Source: Candidatus Obscuribacter phosphatis (GTDB lineage Bacteria; Cyanobacteriota; Vampirovibrionia; Obscuribacterales; Obscuribacteraceae). From it: DNA of 64,000 nucleotides. Positions within the stretch are counted from its first letter, which is position 1; the number at the start of each line of letters is the position of its first letter. Under the pieces are notes generated by a model. The model ran no database searches. It was not told where the DNA came from and worked only from the letters and a program-made list of their open reading frames with translations. Shown one piece after another: positions 1-9,232 of the stretch. Both the position numbers and the translations under genes were made by a program. The DNA is taken from positions 124,001-188,000 of the forward strand of contig MOYA01000001.1 of assembly GCA_001899315.1 (NCBI GenBank), written 5' to 3'.

Positions 1-556
1 GAGCCGAATAGCTGTAAGCCATCAACTCATGTCCGTAAGCATCTTCCTTCTTTTCCAATTTGAACTTTTCTTTTATGCAGGCTATAGCCTCGCTATGACG
101 ATTCATCGATTGATAGAGTTTGCAAAGCCAGATTGCTGTCTCGCCGGCTTTATCCCCCAGTTGTGCGCTCTTGAGGCAATCGTTGAGGGCGGCTTCTTCG
201 TCGAAATTATCGATGTGTGCTAAAGCTCGCCAGGTATAGATGTGTGGATAGCGCTTCGCTGAAGGGTCTGCCTCTATTAGTCGATTGCATTCTTCCAAGC
301 GCGGTGGCTTTTCCGCGACTCTCCCAATCCGTATCTTTTCATACAGCAAAGAAAGATCGTGCGGATATTTACGGCAAAGTGCCTCATACAGTTTGAAGCC
401 GGCTGCCGGAGATTTTTCACTGACGCTGCGCGCCTGCTTAAGCAGAAAGGCTTGTCCTTGAGCCGCAGCGGTTGACTGTGATAGCACCGTTAGTAGTACC
501 AAAGAAATTAGCATGCGCTCTGTCTTGCTGAGAAAACTCTTGGGTTTATTGTTCAT
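1..556 (-). CDS. Exported TPR-like protein, 3' part cut by window edge
   Basis: The frame runs leftward from an ATG at 556-554 and is still open at position 1, so only about the first 185 residues are present. The N-terminus has a lysine-rich start, a hydrophobic stretch (residues about 14-28, MLISLVLLTVLSQSTAAA) and an Ala-rich cleavage region, so export by Sec is likely. What follows is helical, with repeating 34-residue-like units containing AWRALA-type and CLKSAQLGDKAGE segments, as in Sel1/TPR proteins. Its ATG overlaps the TGA of the upstream vWA gene in an ATGA arrangement, so the two are probably translationally coupled and act together at the cell surface or in the periplasm. The specific function is unknown. 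Confidence 0.75.
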   Translation of the reverse strand, partial: MNNKPKSFLSKTERMLISLVLLTVLSQSTAAAQGQAFLLKQARSVSEKSPAAGFKLYEALCRKYPHDLSLLYEKIRIGRVAEKPPRLEECNRLIEADPSAKRYPHIYTWRALAHIDNFDEEAALNDCLKSAQLGDKAGETAIWLCKLYQSMNRHSEAIACIKEKFKLEKKEDAYGHELMAYSYSA

Positions 557-2070
557 TGATAAGTCTTATTGGCGTTGCGCTTTAGAGTGGTTTCTTTTTC
601 ATCTATTTCAATAGGTTTCGGGGTGGCGCTTGCCGCTTCTGGATTTACTCCGGTGGGATGTGCCTTTACCGGTGGTGCCGGCTTGACCAGCTTATTGGCT
701 GCACTGCTGCCTGGCGTCTGTCCGCTTGCTGCGCTTGTTGGTGTTGTTGTGCCGGGAGTTTTACTGGAAGTTGTTCCAGGCGCTGTTCCTGTTGGATGGG
801 CTTTCACTGGTGGCGCCGGTCTGACATTATTGATGAAGGCTGAGCTATTATAGCTGTTGACATGACCGTTCAGGGCGTCGCGGGCTGCATTCTTATCTAC
901 TGGTTTGTCTTCTTTGGGGACTGCGGCGGCAAGGGTGGCTGTCCAACCATCTTTTTGCGCTCTATCCATGGGCATGACCGTGACAACATCTGCTTTGGCG
1001 CCTTTTGGAACCAGGTCTGTATCAAGCTCTTTTAGATACTTTTCCGGCGTGCCCACTTCTATGAATACAATTGAAAGAAGTTTGGGATCGCTCAAACTGT
1101 TGACTCGATCGATTATCACTTTCTTCAAGTTTTCAGCGTCGGTTGGTCGACCATCTGAGATTATGGCAATCAGGGCTGGTTTCCCACCTTCTAGGGGTCT
1201 TCTTACCAGGGCAAGGGATTCTTGCAGTGCCTGTGCCATATTTGTCTCGCCATCAGGTGCGATTTCTTGAAATACAGATGAAAGTTGTCCGGCGCTGCAA
1301 TTCCGAAACGAACGAAACTGCGAATCGAAGGTTACGATTGAGATATCATTAGCAAGTAAGCCATTGTCCGCTAGATAGATTTCGCCTATGTGCTGCTTGC
1401 ACCATTGCCAACGGGACAAGCCTCCAGGGCAGTCTTTGGTATCCATAGAAGCCGACTTGTCTATCATAAAGACCAAGCTGCGCTCATGAAGTTTCTGCGC
1501 GGCGCTTCTTTCTAGGCCTGCTTTGAGCGGATCCTTTCGGTTTGGTTGGCTTTGCTGAATAAGAGTCGCTACATCTATGCGGCACAAATAGCGCTTGCCT
1601 GCCCGCTCAACAATGAGATCGGCGATTGTTCCTCGTACTCCTCTTGCCAGAATCTTATCGCCTGCGGCAAGACCGGCTCTATAGGCTAGCGAGTTGGGTG
1701 CAACATAGACGACATTCTCTGGAGGGCTCTTCTGTTGGCTCTCTGCCAGGTATCCGAGCTTATTTACCGGCCGAGGCGGACTTTCCTGAAGCATTTCTGT
1801 TTTGCCGACACCTCCAAGCAAGCGCTTTGGCGGCGGCAAGGTGTCAAGTGTTGGTGTCGCCGACTTCAATTGTAAGCCGGTGTCTTGGTCCTTTGATTGC
1901 GAGCCGGCTCTGCTGCAGATCTGCTTCGGGCGGCTAGGGTCTCGATTTGGCGTTGCTTTTGCCTGCTCAATCGGCTGTGATATGGCAACAATGGCAGCTG
2001 CAAAGGACGAAGCTTTCATGGGTCCTTTACTTTTCAAGCTTTTCAAGAAATTGGAGATGGTTGCTTTCAT
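553..2070 (-). CDS. Exported PDZ-like and von Willebrand factor A domain protein
   Basis: 505 residues. The N-terminus (KGPMKASSFAAAIVAIS) looks like a signal peptide. A second in-frame ATG at 2019, with AAAGGA just upstream, is a credible alternative start. A PDZ-like segment lies near residues 117-170 (NVVYVAPNSLAYRAGLAAGD). A vWA domain spans about residues 196-375, with an intact MIDAS motif D204-x-S206-x-S208 (FMIDKSASMD), and probably binds a metal-dependent ligand. The Pro/Thr/Ser/Ala-rich tail carries two copies of the unit PAPPVKAHPTG. It is upstream of, and ATGA-coupled to, the TPR protein at the left edge. vWA proteins paired with TPR proteins are known from surface and chaperone-like complexes, but the partner and ligand here are not known. 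Confidence 0.8.
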   Translation of the reverse strand: MKATISNFLKSLKSKGPMKASSFAAAIVAISQPIEQAKATPNRDPSRPKQICSRAGSQSKDQDTGLQLKSATPTLDTLPPPKRLLGGVGKTEMLQESPPRPVNKLGYLAESQQKSPPENVVYVAPNSLAYRAGLAAGDKILARGVRGTIADLIVERAGKRYLCRIDVATLIQQSQPNRKDPLKAGLERSAAQKLHERSLVFMIDKSASMDTKDCPGGLSRWQWCKQHIGEIYLADNGLLANDISIVTFDSQFRSFRNCSAGQLSSVFQEIAPDGETNMAQALQESLALVRRPLEGGKPALIAIISDGRPTDAENLKKVIIDRVNSLSDPKLLSIVFIEVGTPEKYLKELDTDLVPKGAKADVVTVMPMDRAQKDGWTATLAAAVPKEDKPVDKNAARDALNGHVNSYNSSAFINNVRPAPPVKAHPTGTAPGTTSSKTPGTTTPTSAASGQTPGSSAANKLVKPAPPVKAHPTGVNPEAASATPKPIEIDEKETTLKRNANKTYQ

Positions 2071-2137
2071 CAGGTCATTTTATTCAAATTTTTTGTAGTA
2101 TATCTATCTCTAGTGTTGAGTTGAGGAGGTTTGTTTC

Positions 2138-2359
2138 ATGTCCAAGCTAAAGGATCTTGTTGATGATAAGCTCCAGAAGTTTTTTGCCACGCCAACATTT
2201 GTCGTTCAAGATATAGTGCCCGCTGACGATGTTTCCAAATCAATTATCGAGCACCAGAAGTATCGCTATCAGCTTGCCAGTCTGACGCCTTTGACTGTCG
2301 GTCCCCATGGCGGCCGCATTCTGCTAATCTATCATTACACAGGCGGTGCCGTGGCTTAG
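2138..2359 (+). CDS. Small uncharacterised protein
   Basis: 73 residues, starting at an ATG with a strong ribosome-binding site (GAGGAGGT, 7 bases upstream). I do not recognise the family. It begins with a charged helix (MSKLKDLVDDKLQKFF), has a middle with VVQDIVPADDV, and ends in short beta-like segments. There is no signal peptide. Its stop codon lies inside the first codons of the following SanA-like gene (14-base overlap with the GTG at 2346), which suggests a two-gene operon. The strong ribosome-binding site and the overlap are the main reasons to call it a gene. It is divergent from the vWA gene across a 67-base gap. Confidence 0.6.
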   Translation: MSKLKDLVDDKLQKFFATPTFVVQDIVPADDVSKSIIEHQKYRYQLASLTPLTVGPHGGRILLIYHYTGGAVA

Positions 2360-3056
2360 TTTGTCTAGTCCAGAGCCACTCAGCCAGTCTATAGATGCAA
2401 GTACCGTTGCTCCGCTCAATCGAAAGAGGCCCTCAGCGGTACTTTCCCTCTTGTCAATCGCTTTGTTTCTGCCGTTCATTTTCTGTACTTTTGTCTACTG
2501 GCAGGTGAATAGAGAGACAGGTCAGATCTATTCGAACATTGAGTCCATTCCTTCTAGACCGGCCGCCCTTGTCTTTGGTGCTGGGGTCGGGTCTTCTGAA
2601 GCGCGCGACCGAGTTCTGGCTGCCGTAGCTCTTTATAAAAGTGCTAAGGTAAAAAAGCTGATAATGACCGGCGACAATGGCGAAATTTACTACAATGAGC
2701 CCGTCGCAATGAAGCGCCAAGCTCTAGAACTGGGAGTTCCATCATCAGATGTGATTTGCGACTATGCAGGTTTTCGCACCTATGACAGTCTCTATCGCGC
2801 TCGTGATATCTTCGAACTCAATAGTCTAATTCTTGTCAGTCAGCGCTTTCATTTGCCAAGAGCCCTCTACATTGCCAGAAATCTGGGTCTCAATGCCATA
2901 GGCTTTTGTGCGGACCGAAGTTCTTATGGCGACATGGCAAGATGGTACGACTTGCGAGAATTCGGTGCTGCGCAAGCAGCTTGGCTAGACATCCTTTCTA
3001 AGCGTAAGCCGAGATATCTTGGCGCGAAGGAGCCGGTTTTCCCCTCACAGAACTGA
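2346..3056 (+). CDS. SanA/YdcF-like (DUF218) membrane protein
   Basis: 236 residues from a GTG start that overlaps the end of the small upstream gene. The N-terminus has one membrane segment at about residues 31-52 (LLSIALFLPFIFCTFVYW), and the rest is a DUF218 domain. Family features seen are ALVFGAGV, a KLIMTGDNG segment, a TYDSLYRAR helix, VSQRFHLPRALYIAR, and a C-terminal REFGAAQAAWLD...RKPRYLGAKEPV that closely follows E. coli SanA. SanA-type proteins sit in the inner membrane and influence envelope permeability (vancomycin exclusion at high temperature in enterobacteria); their biochemical reaction is not established. The true start may be an internal codon a few residues later. Confidence 0.8.
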   Translation: MPWLSLSSPEPLSQSIDASTVAPLNRKRPSAVLSLLSIALFLPFIFCTFVYWQVNRETGQIYSNIESIPSRPAALVFGAGVGSSEARDRVLAAVALYKSAKVKKLIMTGDNGEIYYNEPVAMKRQALELGVPSSDVICDYAGFRTYDSLYRARDIFELNSLILVSQRFHLPRALYIARNLGLNAIGFCADRSSYGDMARWYDLREFGAAQAAWLDILSKRKPRYLGAKEPVFPSQN

Positions 3057-3096
3057 CGTTATTGAGACAGATATTTTTAGACTGATGCTTCTTGGT

Positions 3097-4350
3097 TCAG
3101 TTTCGAGCTTCGGCATTTAGCGGAAAACACAGAATCTTCGGAGTTTGGTACAGCTTGAGTTTCTTAGTCTCAAGATCCCCAGTCTTTAGACAGGCATCAA
3201 TTATTGACCGCTCGCTTCGGACAGTGCTGAAACTCAAGAGTTTTGCAATAGACAAGTACAACTGCAGATACTTTCTGCTGATTCCTTGAAACTCTCTCCG
3301 GATTAGTCTATCAAATTCTTTTCTGAGCACTGACTTGTGCTTTTTTGCATTGCCTGGTTCTCTCGTAATTAGCTCTGATTCCATTTCTATTTGATAGGAA
3401 TCCAGTTCATCAACACAGTGGTTTCCTCCTTTAGGAGCTGATTCAAGCTCTCTTGATGTAAGTTCAAATCGACCGCCGAATGTCATCTTGATCAGTCCTG
3501 AAAGCTCTAAGTCTGTGAGGCGTTCGTTCAACTTAGCAATTTCCAGCTCAGTTCTAGTTGAGAGTTCGTCAGGATGCAGAGCGCCGGCTTGTCTAAGGCA
3601 ATCCAAAATAAGTTGGTGCTCCGGCTCATTATGAAAGGTCAAGTTCGAGCTGTTATCCGTCCTTGTGAATTCGTCTGCATCTGAGCTGTCTGAGATTGGC
3701 TCCTGTTGGGTCTTTTCGAAAATGTCTGAGTCCTTCATGTCAAATGGAGCTGATTCTTTCTTTTCTTTCTGATTACTCTCTTGCTCCTGTTCAGATTCTT
3801 CACTGCTTGGATGAAGCCCTCGAATAGACCAGATGCTCCTCTTGATGAAATGTGGCAGAAATTCTCTCGACCAGACGTTTTCAGATTCTGGATTGTATTC
3901 TAGATCAACGGAATACATTAGAAGATGGTAGATGTTCAGTGCGGTTGCTTGAGCGACTCTTACTATCTTGCCGAACCAGTTGGAGCTGATGAATACGCCG
4001 TTTTCCATGAACCACATCGCTGCGTACCAAGGACGTAGTTTTCTTCTTCTGTCAAAGAACGTTCCTGCAGTGGTTCTATAGGAGTTTTCGCATTTTAAGC
4101 AGATTGCTAGTCGATAGTCATCCTCGAATCTAAATTGGCTAGAGTTAGAATCATCTGTAAAACAGTAGCAAGCAAGTAGACCTCTCTTCGTGAGCAAGTC
4201 AGCAAGATCTTTGGCACAGTCTCTCTCTGAGGGAAAGCGCTCGCAGAACTCGGCCCAAGCTTTCTTTGCTTGTTCCTTAATTTCTGTACTTTTCCCTCTG
4301 GCATAGTCTATTTGCATGAGTGAAATCAGATTGTGGGGATCGCTTTTCAT
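3097..4350 (-). CDS. IS1595-like zinc-ribbon protein with DprA-like winged helix
   Basis: 417 residues. Residues about 58-145 resemble the N-terminal zinc-ribbon/HTH part of IS1595-family transposases: C61-x-C63, C84-x-x-C87, then YRTTAGTFF (91-99), W108 and a helical segment. No DDE nuclease domain follows. Instead there is an acidic, Gln/Ser-rich linker (about 180-240) and a winged helix (about 245-300: CLRQAGALHPDELSTRTE, then LELSGLIKMTFGGRFEL) like the C-terminal domain of DprA. The last 110 residues are basic and helical and I do not recognise them. No inverted repeats or target duplication were seen at the ends. It may be a domesticated DNA-binding protein derived from a transposase. 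The first zinc knuckle is CxC, not the usual CxxC. No function is assigned. Confidence 0.7.
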   Translation of the reverse strand: MKSDPHNLISLMQIDYARGKSTEIKEQAKKAWAEFCERFPSERDCAKDLADLLTKRGLLACYCFTDDSNSSQFRFEDDYRLAICLKCENSYRTTAGTFFDRRRKLRPWYAAMWFMENGVFISSNWFGKIVRVAQATALNIYHLLMYSVDLEYNPESENVWSREFLPHFIKRSIWSIRGLHPSSEESEQEQESNQKEKKESAPFDMKDSDIFEKTQQEPISDSSDADEFTRTDNSSNLTFHNEPEHQLILDCLRQAGALHPDELSTRTELEIAKLNERLTDLELSGLIKMTFGGRFELTSRELESAPKGGNHCVDELDSYQIEMESELITREPGNAKKHKSVLRKEFDRLIRREFQGISRKYLQLYLSIAKLLSFSTVRSERSIIDACLKTGDLETKKLKLYQTPKILCFPLNAEARN

Positions 4351-4535
4351 ATCTAGACCCTTCAGTGGTTGATAGATCTATAAACGTAAGACTGAACGAA
4401 AAAGTTCAAAAAAATGACCTTAAAAATTTTGGATTGCGATATCGATTTACGATTTCGACCGACATTTGCTATTCATGAAAATTGGTGCGAAGGCAATGGG
4501 CATAATGCTTGGCGGTTGCTAAGTGGCGTCCTGGC

Positions 4536-4541
4536 TATAAT
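4536..4541 (+). promoter_or_regulatory. Candidate -10 box for the 4633 gene
   Basis: A perfect TATAAT sits 92 bases before the ATG of the exported TPR gene, in the 282-base gap 4351-4632. No good -35 hexamer lies at 16-18 bases, so this is only a candidate. The rest of the gap is AT-rich. It includes a segment around 4437-4457 that loosely resembles the shared box at 13964 and 32964. Confidence 0.3.
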
Positions 4542-4632
4542 TAATCTAGTCCGTGATTTTAATAAAGTGATTCTTGTAACTTAAAGGCTTCATAGCCTGT
4601 TCAGAATTTGACATCGGTCTACAATAAATAGA

Positions 4633-5883
4633 ATGGGAATCAGGAGCAGAATATTGAACTCTCGAAAAGTCCATAGTCAGAGAACCAGGCAAAGGCAATC
4701 AACAGTACTTCTGCTTCTTTTCGCCTTTATGGTGAACTCACCTAAAGCTTTTTGTGAAAATCAGGTTTCTGATCTTTCAGACACTGGAGAATCTGCCAGA
4801 GCCTTTAGTCTTGGTCAGACTCCTGCGATTTCGCCAGCGCCCAATAAATCAGTCGGTGTTTATGGTGGTTTGCATAAGGCGATTAGCTCAAGGAAGCTGT
4901 TTCGTGGTGCAGGCATTAGTGCTTTTAATAAGGGACGCCAGGCGGTAGTGGCAGTCTATGGGTACAAAGGCGCAAATTTTCGTATGGATGCGATCTTGGC
5001 AGCTAGAGCAATCGCGGATTCTTTCAGCGGTCAATTTCTTACCTTCGCAATTAGATATTACGAACCAAATAACTCTCGAGCATATAAAGAAGTGCTACTA
5101 ACAAGCAAAGACATTACATCTCTAGAAGCCGGAACTATTAAGCTCGCTGAGTTTGCAAGTTCATTGCCGGTCGTGGAAGTTTCTGCATATGACGGCGCCG
5201 TTGTGTGCTTCGAGAAGTATCTTCTTGTTGCTGAGCAACTAATATCAAAGGGAAGCTTTTTTGAGGCGGAGCAGATTGTTGACAGTCTGGGTCCGGCGCC
5301 CGGTGGTATTGATCAGTCAAGATACACTAGAGATATGATGCACCTGGCTCAAGGCTTTGATTCATATGGTGATTCTTATCGGGCTGCCAGAATTCTGGAA
5401 TCGGTTGTTGAGCAGCGCCGAGTCTCGGGGAGCTTGTTTGGTGATGAAGCCGAACTTACTGTGGACCGATTGATAGACATTTATCTTGCTGAGAAACGTT
5501 TTGAAGATGCAGAGAAGCTGTTAAACGAGATAATCGCTGCTAACTCGAGTAACAAAGCTGGTAAGTCCTATGTCAATAACTTAGAGCGGTTAGGTGTGGT
5601 CTTGCTAAGACAAGGCAAAGGCGCAGATGCCTTGCCTAAATTTAAAGAGGTTCTTGAACTGCGCACTGCTAATGGTGAGGGATTGGGAAGGGCTCGAACT
5701 TTGGAGAATTTGGGAGATGCACAGCGCTTAGTCGGCAGTAAAGGAGAGGCATTGTCCTCATATCGAGAGTCTAAAGCTCTTTATGATAAGGCTGTAGTGA
5801 GTCCGAAACGGCATGAACAGATTGATTTTCAAGTGTATTCAGGGCGAGTCAAACAGATAGAAGAGAAAGTGAAGCATCTTTAG
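4633..5883 (+). CDS. Exported TPR protein
   Basis: 416 residues. A basic N-terminus is followed by a hydrophobic segment (STVLLLLFAFMVNSPKAFC), so it is probably exported; a lipoprotein is not indicated. Residues about 75-175 form an alpha/beta region (VVAVYGYKGANF, TFAIRYYEPNN) that I do not recognise. From about 185 to the end there are tetratricopeptide-type helical pairs, including AEKLLNEIIAANS, GVVLLRQGKGADALPKFKE and TLENLGDAQRLVGSKGEALS. The start has no clear ribosome-binding site. It is likely a periplasmic or surface scaffold and resembles the TPR proteins at 45230 and 55371 in layout. Partner unknown. Confidence 0.75.
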   Translation: MGIRSRILNSRKVHSQRTRQRQSTVLLLLFAFMVNSPKAFCENQVSDLSDTGESARAFSLGQTPAISPAPNKSVGVYGGLHKAISSRKLFRGAGISAFNKGRQAVVAVYGYKGANFRMDAILAARAIADSFSGQFLTFAIRYYEPNNSRAYKEVLLTSKDITSLEAGTIKLAEFASSLPVVEVSAYDGAVVCFEKYLLVAEQLISKGSFFEAEQIVDSLGPAPGGIDQSRYTRDMMHLAQGFDSYGDSYRAARILESVVEQRRVSGSLFGDEAELTVDRLIDIYLAEKRFEDAEKLLNEIIAANSSNKAGKSYVNNLERLGVVLLRQGKGADALPKFKEVLELRTANGEGLGRARTLENLGDAQRLVGSKGEALSSYRESKALYDKAVVSPKRHEQIDFQVYSGRVKQIEEKVKHL

Positions 5884-5972
5884 ATGATGCGATTACTTAT
5901 CTTCTTCTTCTTCTTCTTCTTTATATTAGAGCCTTTATCTCTTCCTGAATATGTGGAGCTGTGGAGGAATCT

Positions 5973-6419
5973 TTGAAAAAATACGAGTGGAATGCTTTGA
6001 CAGCTATCGGTGGTAGATGTCTGAAAGTAGAGAGAGGTTATGCCCTATTCGAATTGCCGCTTAGTGAAGCTGTGATGCAACCGACTGGGGTCTATCATGC
6101 TGGTATGATTGTCACGCTCGCTGATGAGGCGGCTTCTGCTGCTGCCTATGGTGGCAGCATTTCAATCGAAGAGATTGAAAAAAGAAAACTTGAAGGCAAA
6201 GCTTCTGAGAAGTTTCCTTATTCTGTTCAGCTGAGTGTCAATCTGCTTACAAACGACCCGGTGGGGCCGATTACGGCTGAGTCTAAGGTGGTGCGTTGGG
6301 GCAGAATGACTGTGGTTGATACTGAAGTTCGTACCTGTACAGGTGAGCTAATGACTCTGATGCGGAGCACTCATATGATGGTGGACGCTACCAAGGTCGG
6401 ACCGCATCTCAAGAAGTAG
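5973..6419 (+). CDS. PaaI-type hotdog thioesterase family protein
   Basis: Hotdog-fold 4HBT protein of 148 residues. The motif GVYHAGMIVTLADEAASAAA carries the His-Ala-Gly and the acidic residue typical of the PaaI/YdiI active-site helix, and VQLSVNLLT plus a C-terminal strand region (AESKVVRWGRMTVVDTEVR) complete the fold. Such enzymes hydrolyse acyl-CoA thioesters; the substrate cannot be told. I chose the TTG at 5973 because GGAGG lies about 6 bases upstream; an in-frame GTG at 5961 would overlap that site. It faces clpB across a bidirectional terminator. The run of CTT triplets just upstream (5900-5921) is a simple repeat. Confidence 0.8.
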   Translation: MKKYEWNALTAIGGRCLKVERGYALFELPLSEAVMQPTGVYHAGMIVTLADEAASAAAYGGSISIEEIEKRKLEGKASEKFPYSVQLSVNLLTNDPVGPITAESKVVRWGRMTVVDTEVRTCTGELMTLMRSTHMMVDATKVGPHLKK

Positions 6420-6464
6420 GCAGAAGCAAAAGAAGTCTCAAGAAGTAGGCAGAAGCAAAAGAAG
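6407..6464. repeat. 29-bp tandem duplication over a stop codon
   Basis: Two perfect consecutive 29-base copies (6407-6435 and 6436-6464), beginning TCTCAAGAAGTAGG. The first copy contains the last codons and the TAG of the thioesterase gene, and the second repeats them in non-coding DNA. A shortened AGAAGCAAAAGA remnant follows. It looks like a recent slippage or unequal-crossover product. Confidence 0.9.
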
Positions 6465-6487
6465 CAGAAGAAGCAAAAGATAAATTG

Positions 6488-6528
6488 AGAAAACGCGCTC
6501 AAACCGGTAAAACTTGAGCGCGTTTTCT
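6488..6528. terminator. Bidirectional intrinsic terminator
   Basis: A perfect 15-bp stem (6488-6502 with 6514-6528; core AAAACGCGCTCAA) around an 11-base loop. It has A-rich and T-rich flanks on the two sides and lies between the convergent thioesterase and clpB genes. It should terminate both. Confidence 0.85.
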
Positions 6529-6549
6529 ACTCTTTCTGATTTTTTTTGG

Positions 6550-9186
6550 CTAAGAGACGGCCACCAAGCTCGGTGATTTGCTAAAGGTCAGTTCATCGTC
6601 ATGCTCGTCGATAGTGATGGTATCACCATCGTTAAACTCGCCTTCCAGCAGCTTGAGCGCCAGTGGGTTTTCAATTTCACGCTGGATCAAGCGCTTCAAC
6701 GGTCTCGCTCCGTAAACCGGATCGTAGCCGGTGTTGGCCAGCCATTCGCTGGCAGCATCGGTGGGTTTGACTTCGATTTTACGGTCAGCCAGTCTCTTAT
6801 TGAGAATCGAGAGTTGGATAGTGACTATTTGCTTCAATTCTGATGCCTTCAAGGCGTGGAAGACAACCGTTTCGTCGATTCTGTTCAGGAACTCGGGACG
6901 GAAGTGGGCTCGTAGAGCTTCCATAACTTTCTCTCTCATCGCGTCGTAATGGTCCTCTCCATCCACTGCCGACTGCATCTGATAGTCGAGTATGTGTTGG
7001 CTACCGATGTTGGAGGTCATGATGATGACGGTGTTTTTGAAGTCAACAGTGCGACCTTTGGAGTCGGTCAGATGTCCTTCGTCCAAGACTTGAAGAAGAA
7101 TATTGAATACATCGGGGTGCGCCTTTTCGACTTCATCGAAAAGTACGCAGCTGTAAGAGCGGCGTCTAACCGCTTCGGTCAGCTGTCCTCCGTCGTCGTG
7201 TCCGATATAGCCGGGTGGTGCGCCGATTAATCTGGCCACTGTGTGTTTCTCTTGGTATTCGGACATGTCTATCCTGACGATTGCTTGCTCATCGTCAAAG
7301 AGAAATTCGGCTAGAGCCTTGGCTAACTCTGTCTTACCGACGCCGGTCGGTCCAAGGAATAGGAAGCTGCCGATTGGACGGTTGGGGTCTTTCATGCCGG
7401 TGCGGGCACGCCGCACTGCATTTGATACCACTTCTATTGCTTCGTCTTGACCAATGACTCGGTTGTGTAGGTGTTCTTCCAGTCTCAGTAGTTTTTGTAC
7501 TTCGCCTTCAAGCAGTTTGGTTACCGGTATTCCGGTCCAACTGCCAATGATTTCAGCAATGTCCTCTTCATCGATTTCTTCCTTAAGAAGCCTTGGACCC
7601 GTGTTGTCCGAAATTTTGGCTTCCATTTCTTTGAGCTGCTTCTCCAATTCGATAAGCTTGCCGAACTTGAGTTCGGCTGCTTTCTGCAAATCGGTGGCTC
7701 TTTCTGCTTGTTCGATCTGAACTTTAGTGTTTTCAATGTCGGCTTTCACAACTTGAATTTTGGAAATGCCTTCCTTCTCCGATTGCCAGCGTGCTCTCAG
7801 ATTGTCGGACTCTTCTTTTAAGTTGGCTAGATCCTTCTCCAGCTTCTCAAGTCTTTCTTTAGAGCTTTGGTCCTTTTCCTTCTTCAGGGCTTCGCGCTCA
7901 ATTTCCAGCTGGATTTTTCTCCTTTCCAGCTCGTCCAATTCAGTCGGCATCGAATCGATTTCTATGCGCATGCGGGCTGCCGCCTCATCCACCAAATCGA
8001 TGGCTTTGTCCGGCAAAGAACGGTCTGTGATATAGCGATTAGACAGCACTGCCGCCGATACCAGCGCCGCGTCCTTGATGCGCACACCGTGGTGCACTTC
8101 GTACCTTTCCTTGAGACCACGCAAAATGGAAATTGTCTCTTCCACCGAAGGCTGGTCGACAAAAACAGTTTGGAATCGTCTCTCCAGTGCCGGGTCTTTC
8201 TCCACATATTTGCGATATTCGTCGAGAGTGGTGGCTCCGATACAATGCAGTTCGCCCCTTGCCAGCGGCGGCTTGAGCAAGTTTCCCGCATCCATCGAAC
8301 CTTCTCCCCCTGAGCCGGCTCCAACCACTGTGTGCAGTTCATCAATAAAGAGGAGGATTTCGCCTTCCGATTCGGTCACTTCCTTGAGCACCGCTTTCAA
8401 TCTTTCTTCGAATTCTCCGCGGTACTTAGCTCCGGCTACCAGAGAGCCCATGTCTAGGGCGATTACTTTTTTGTCTTTCAATCCCTCAGGCACATCGCCT
8501 TTGGTGATTCTTATGGCTAAACCTTCTACAATAGCGGTTTTACCCACGCCGGGTTCACCCACCAAGACTGGATTGTTCTTGGTGCGGCGGCTGAGAACCT
8601 GCATGACGCGCCTGATTTCGTCGTCTCTACCGATAACCGGATCCAGCTTACCTCTCGCTGCCATTTCGGTGAGGTCTTTGCCATATCTCTCCAGAGCCTG
8701 ATAGGTGCCTTCCGGGTCCTGGCTGGTTACTTTCTGCTTGCCTCTGATGTCGGTCAGAACTTTAAGTATGCGCTCTTTCGTCAGTCCGTTTTGTTTTAAA
8801 ATCGTGCCGGCTTGTCCGCGGCTTTCGTCGCTCAGAGCAATCAAGAGGTGTTCGATGCTGATGAACTGGTCTTTCAGCCTTTCGGCTTCACGTTCTGCCG
8901 CTTCCAGTACTTGCATAAGTTTGCTGGAGACATGAATCTCGTCTTTGGCTACGGTAACCGAAGATGCTTTCGGCTGATTCTGTAGATATCTTGTTACATC
9001 GTCAATGATTTTTTGCGGTTTGACTTCTAGCTTTTCGACAATTTTGCTTCCCAGGCCATCTTGCTGTTCCATAATTGAGAGAAGCAAATGCTCAGGGGTA
9101 ACCTGGCTGTTGGCAAAGCGGCTAAGCAGGGCGCGACAACCTGTGATTGCTTCTTGCGCTTTATTGGTAAATTTGTCGAGATTCAT
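6550..9186 (-). CDS. clpB: ATP-dependent disaggregase ClpB
   Basis: 878 residues, full length for ClpB. In order: the N-terminal Clp-N repeats (about 1-145), AAA-1 with Walker [16 protein letters not shown] and Walker [10 protein letters not shown], a long Glu/Lys-rich coiled-coil middle domain (about 400-530), and AAA-2 with [19 protein letters not shown], the GYIGHDDGG pore region and a C-terminal small domain ([20 protein letters not shown]). The middle domain separates it from ClpA/ClpC, and there is no ClpP-binding IGF loop. With DnaK/DnaJ it resolubilises aggregated proteins in the cytoplasm. It is divergent from a J-domain gene, and an inverted repeat lies in the shared gap, pointing to common stress control. 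Confidence 0.98.
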   Translation of the reverse strand: MNLDKFTNKAQEAITGCRALLSRFANSQVTPEHLLLSIMEQQDGLGSKIVEKLEVKPQKIIDDVTRYLQNQPKASSVTVAKDEIHVSSKLMQVLEAAEREAERLKDQFISIEHLLIALSDESRGQAGTILKQNGLTKERILKVLTDIRGKQKVTSQDPEGTYQALERYGKDLTEMAARGKLDPVIGRDDEIRRVMQVLSRRTKNNPVLVGEPGVGKTAIVEGLAIRITKGDVPEGLKDKKVIALDMGSLVAGAKYRGEFEERLKAVLKEVTESEGEILLFIDELHTVVGAGSGGEGSMDAGNLLKPPLARGELHCIGATTLDEYRKYVEKDPALERRFQTVFVDQPSVEETISILRGLKERYEVHHGVRIKDAALVSAAVLSNRYITDRSLPDKAIDLVDEAAARMRIEIDSMPTELDELERRKIQLEIEREALKKEKDQSSKERLEKLEKDLANLKEESDNLRARWQSEKEGISKIQVVKADIENTKVQIEQAERATDLQKAAELKFGKLIELEKQLKEMEAKISDNTGPRLLKEEIDEEDIAEIIGSWTGIPVTKLLEGEVQKLLRLEEHLHNRVIGQDEAIEVVSNAVRRARTGMKDPNRPIGSFLFLGPTGVGKTELAKALAEFLFDDEQAIVRIDMSEYQEKHTVARLIGAPPGYIGHDDGGQLTEAVRRRSYSCVLFDEVEKAHPDVFNILLQVLDEGHLTDSKGRTVDFKNTVIIMTSNIGSQHILDYQMQSAVDGEDHYDAMREKVMEALRAHFRPEFLNRIDETVVFHALKASELKQIVTIQLSILNKRLADRKIEVKPTDAASEWLANTGYDPVYGARPLKRLIQREIENPLALKLLEGEFNDGDTITIDEHDDELTFSKSPSLVAVS

Positions 9187-9232
9187 GAGTTTTTACCTTC
9201 TGAAAGTTGGTTCTGAAAGACCTTTCTATTTG

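Noticed and set aside
3097-4350. Intact IS1595 insertion sequence
   Set aside because: No DDE catalytic domain, no terminal inverted repeats and no target duplication were found.
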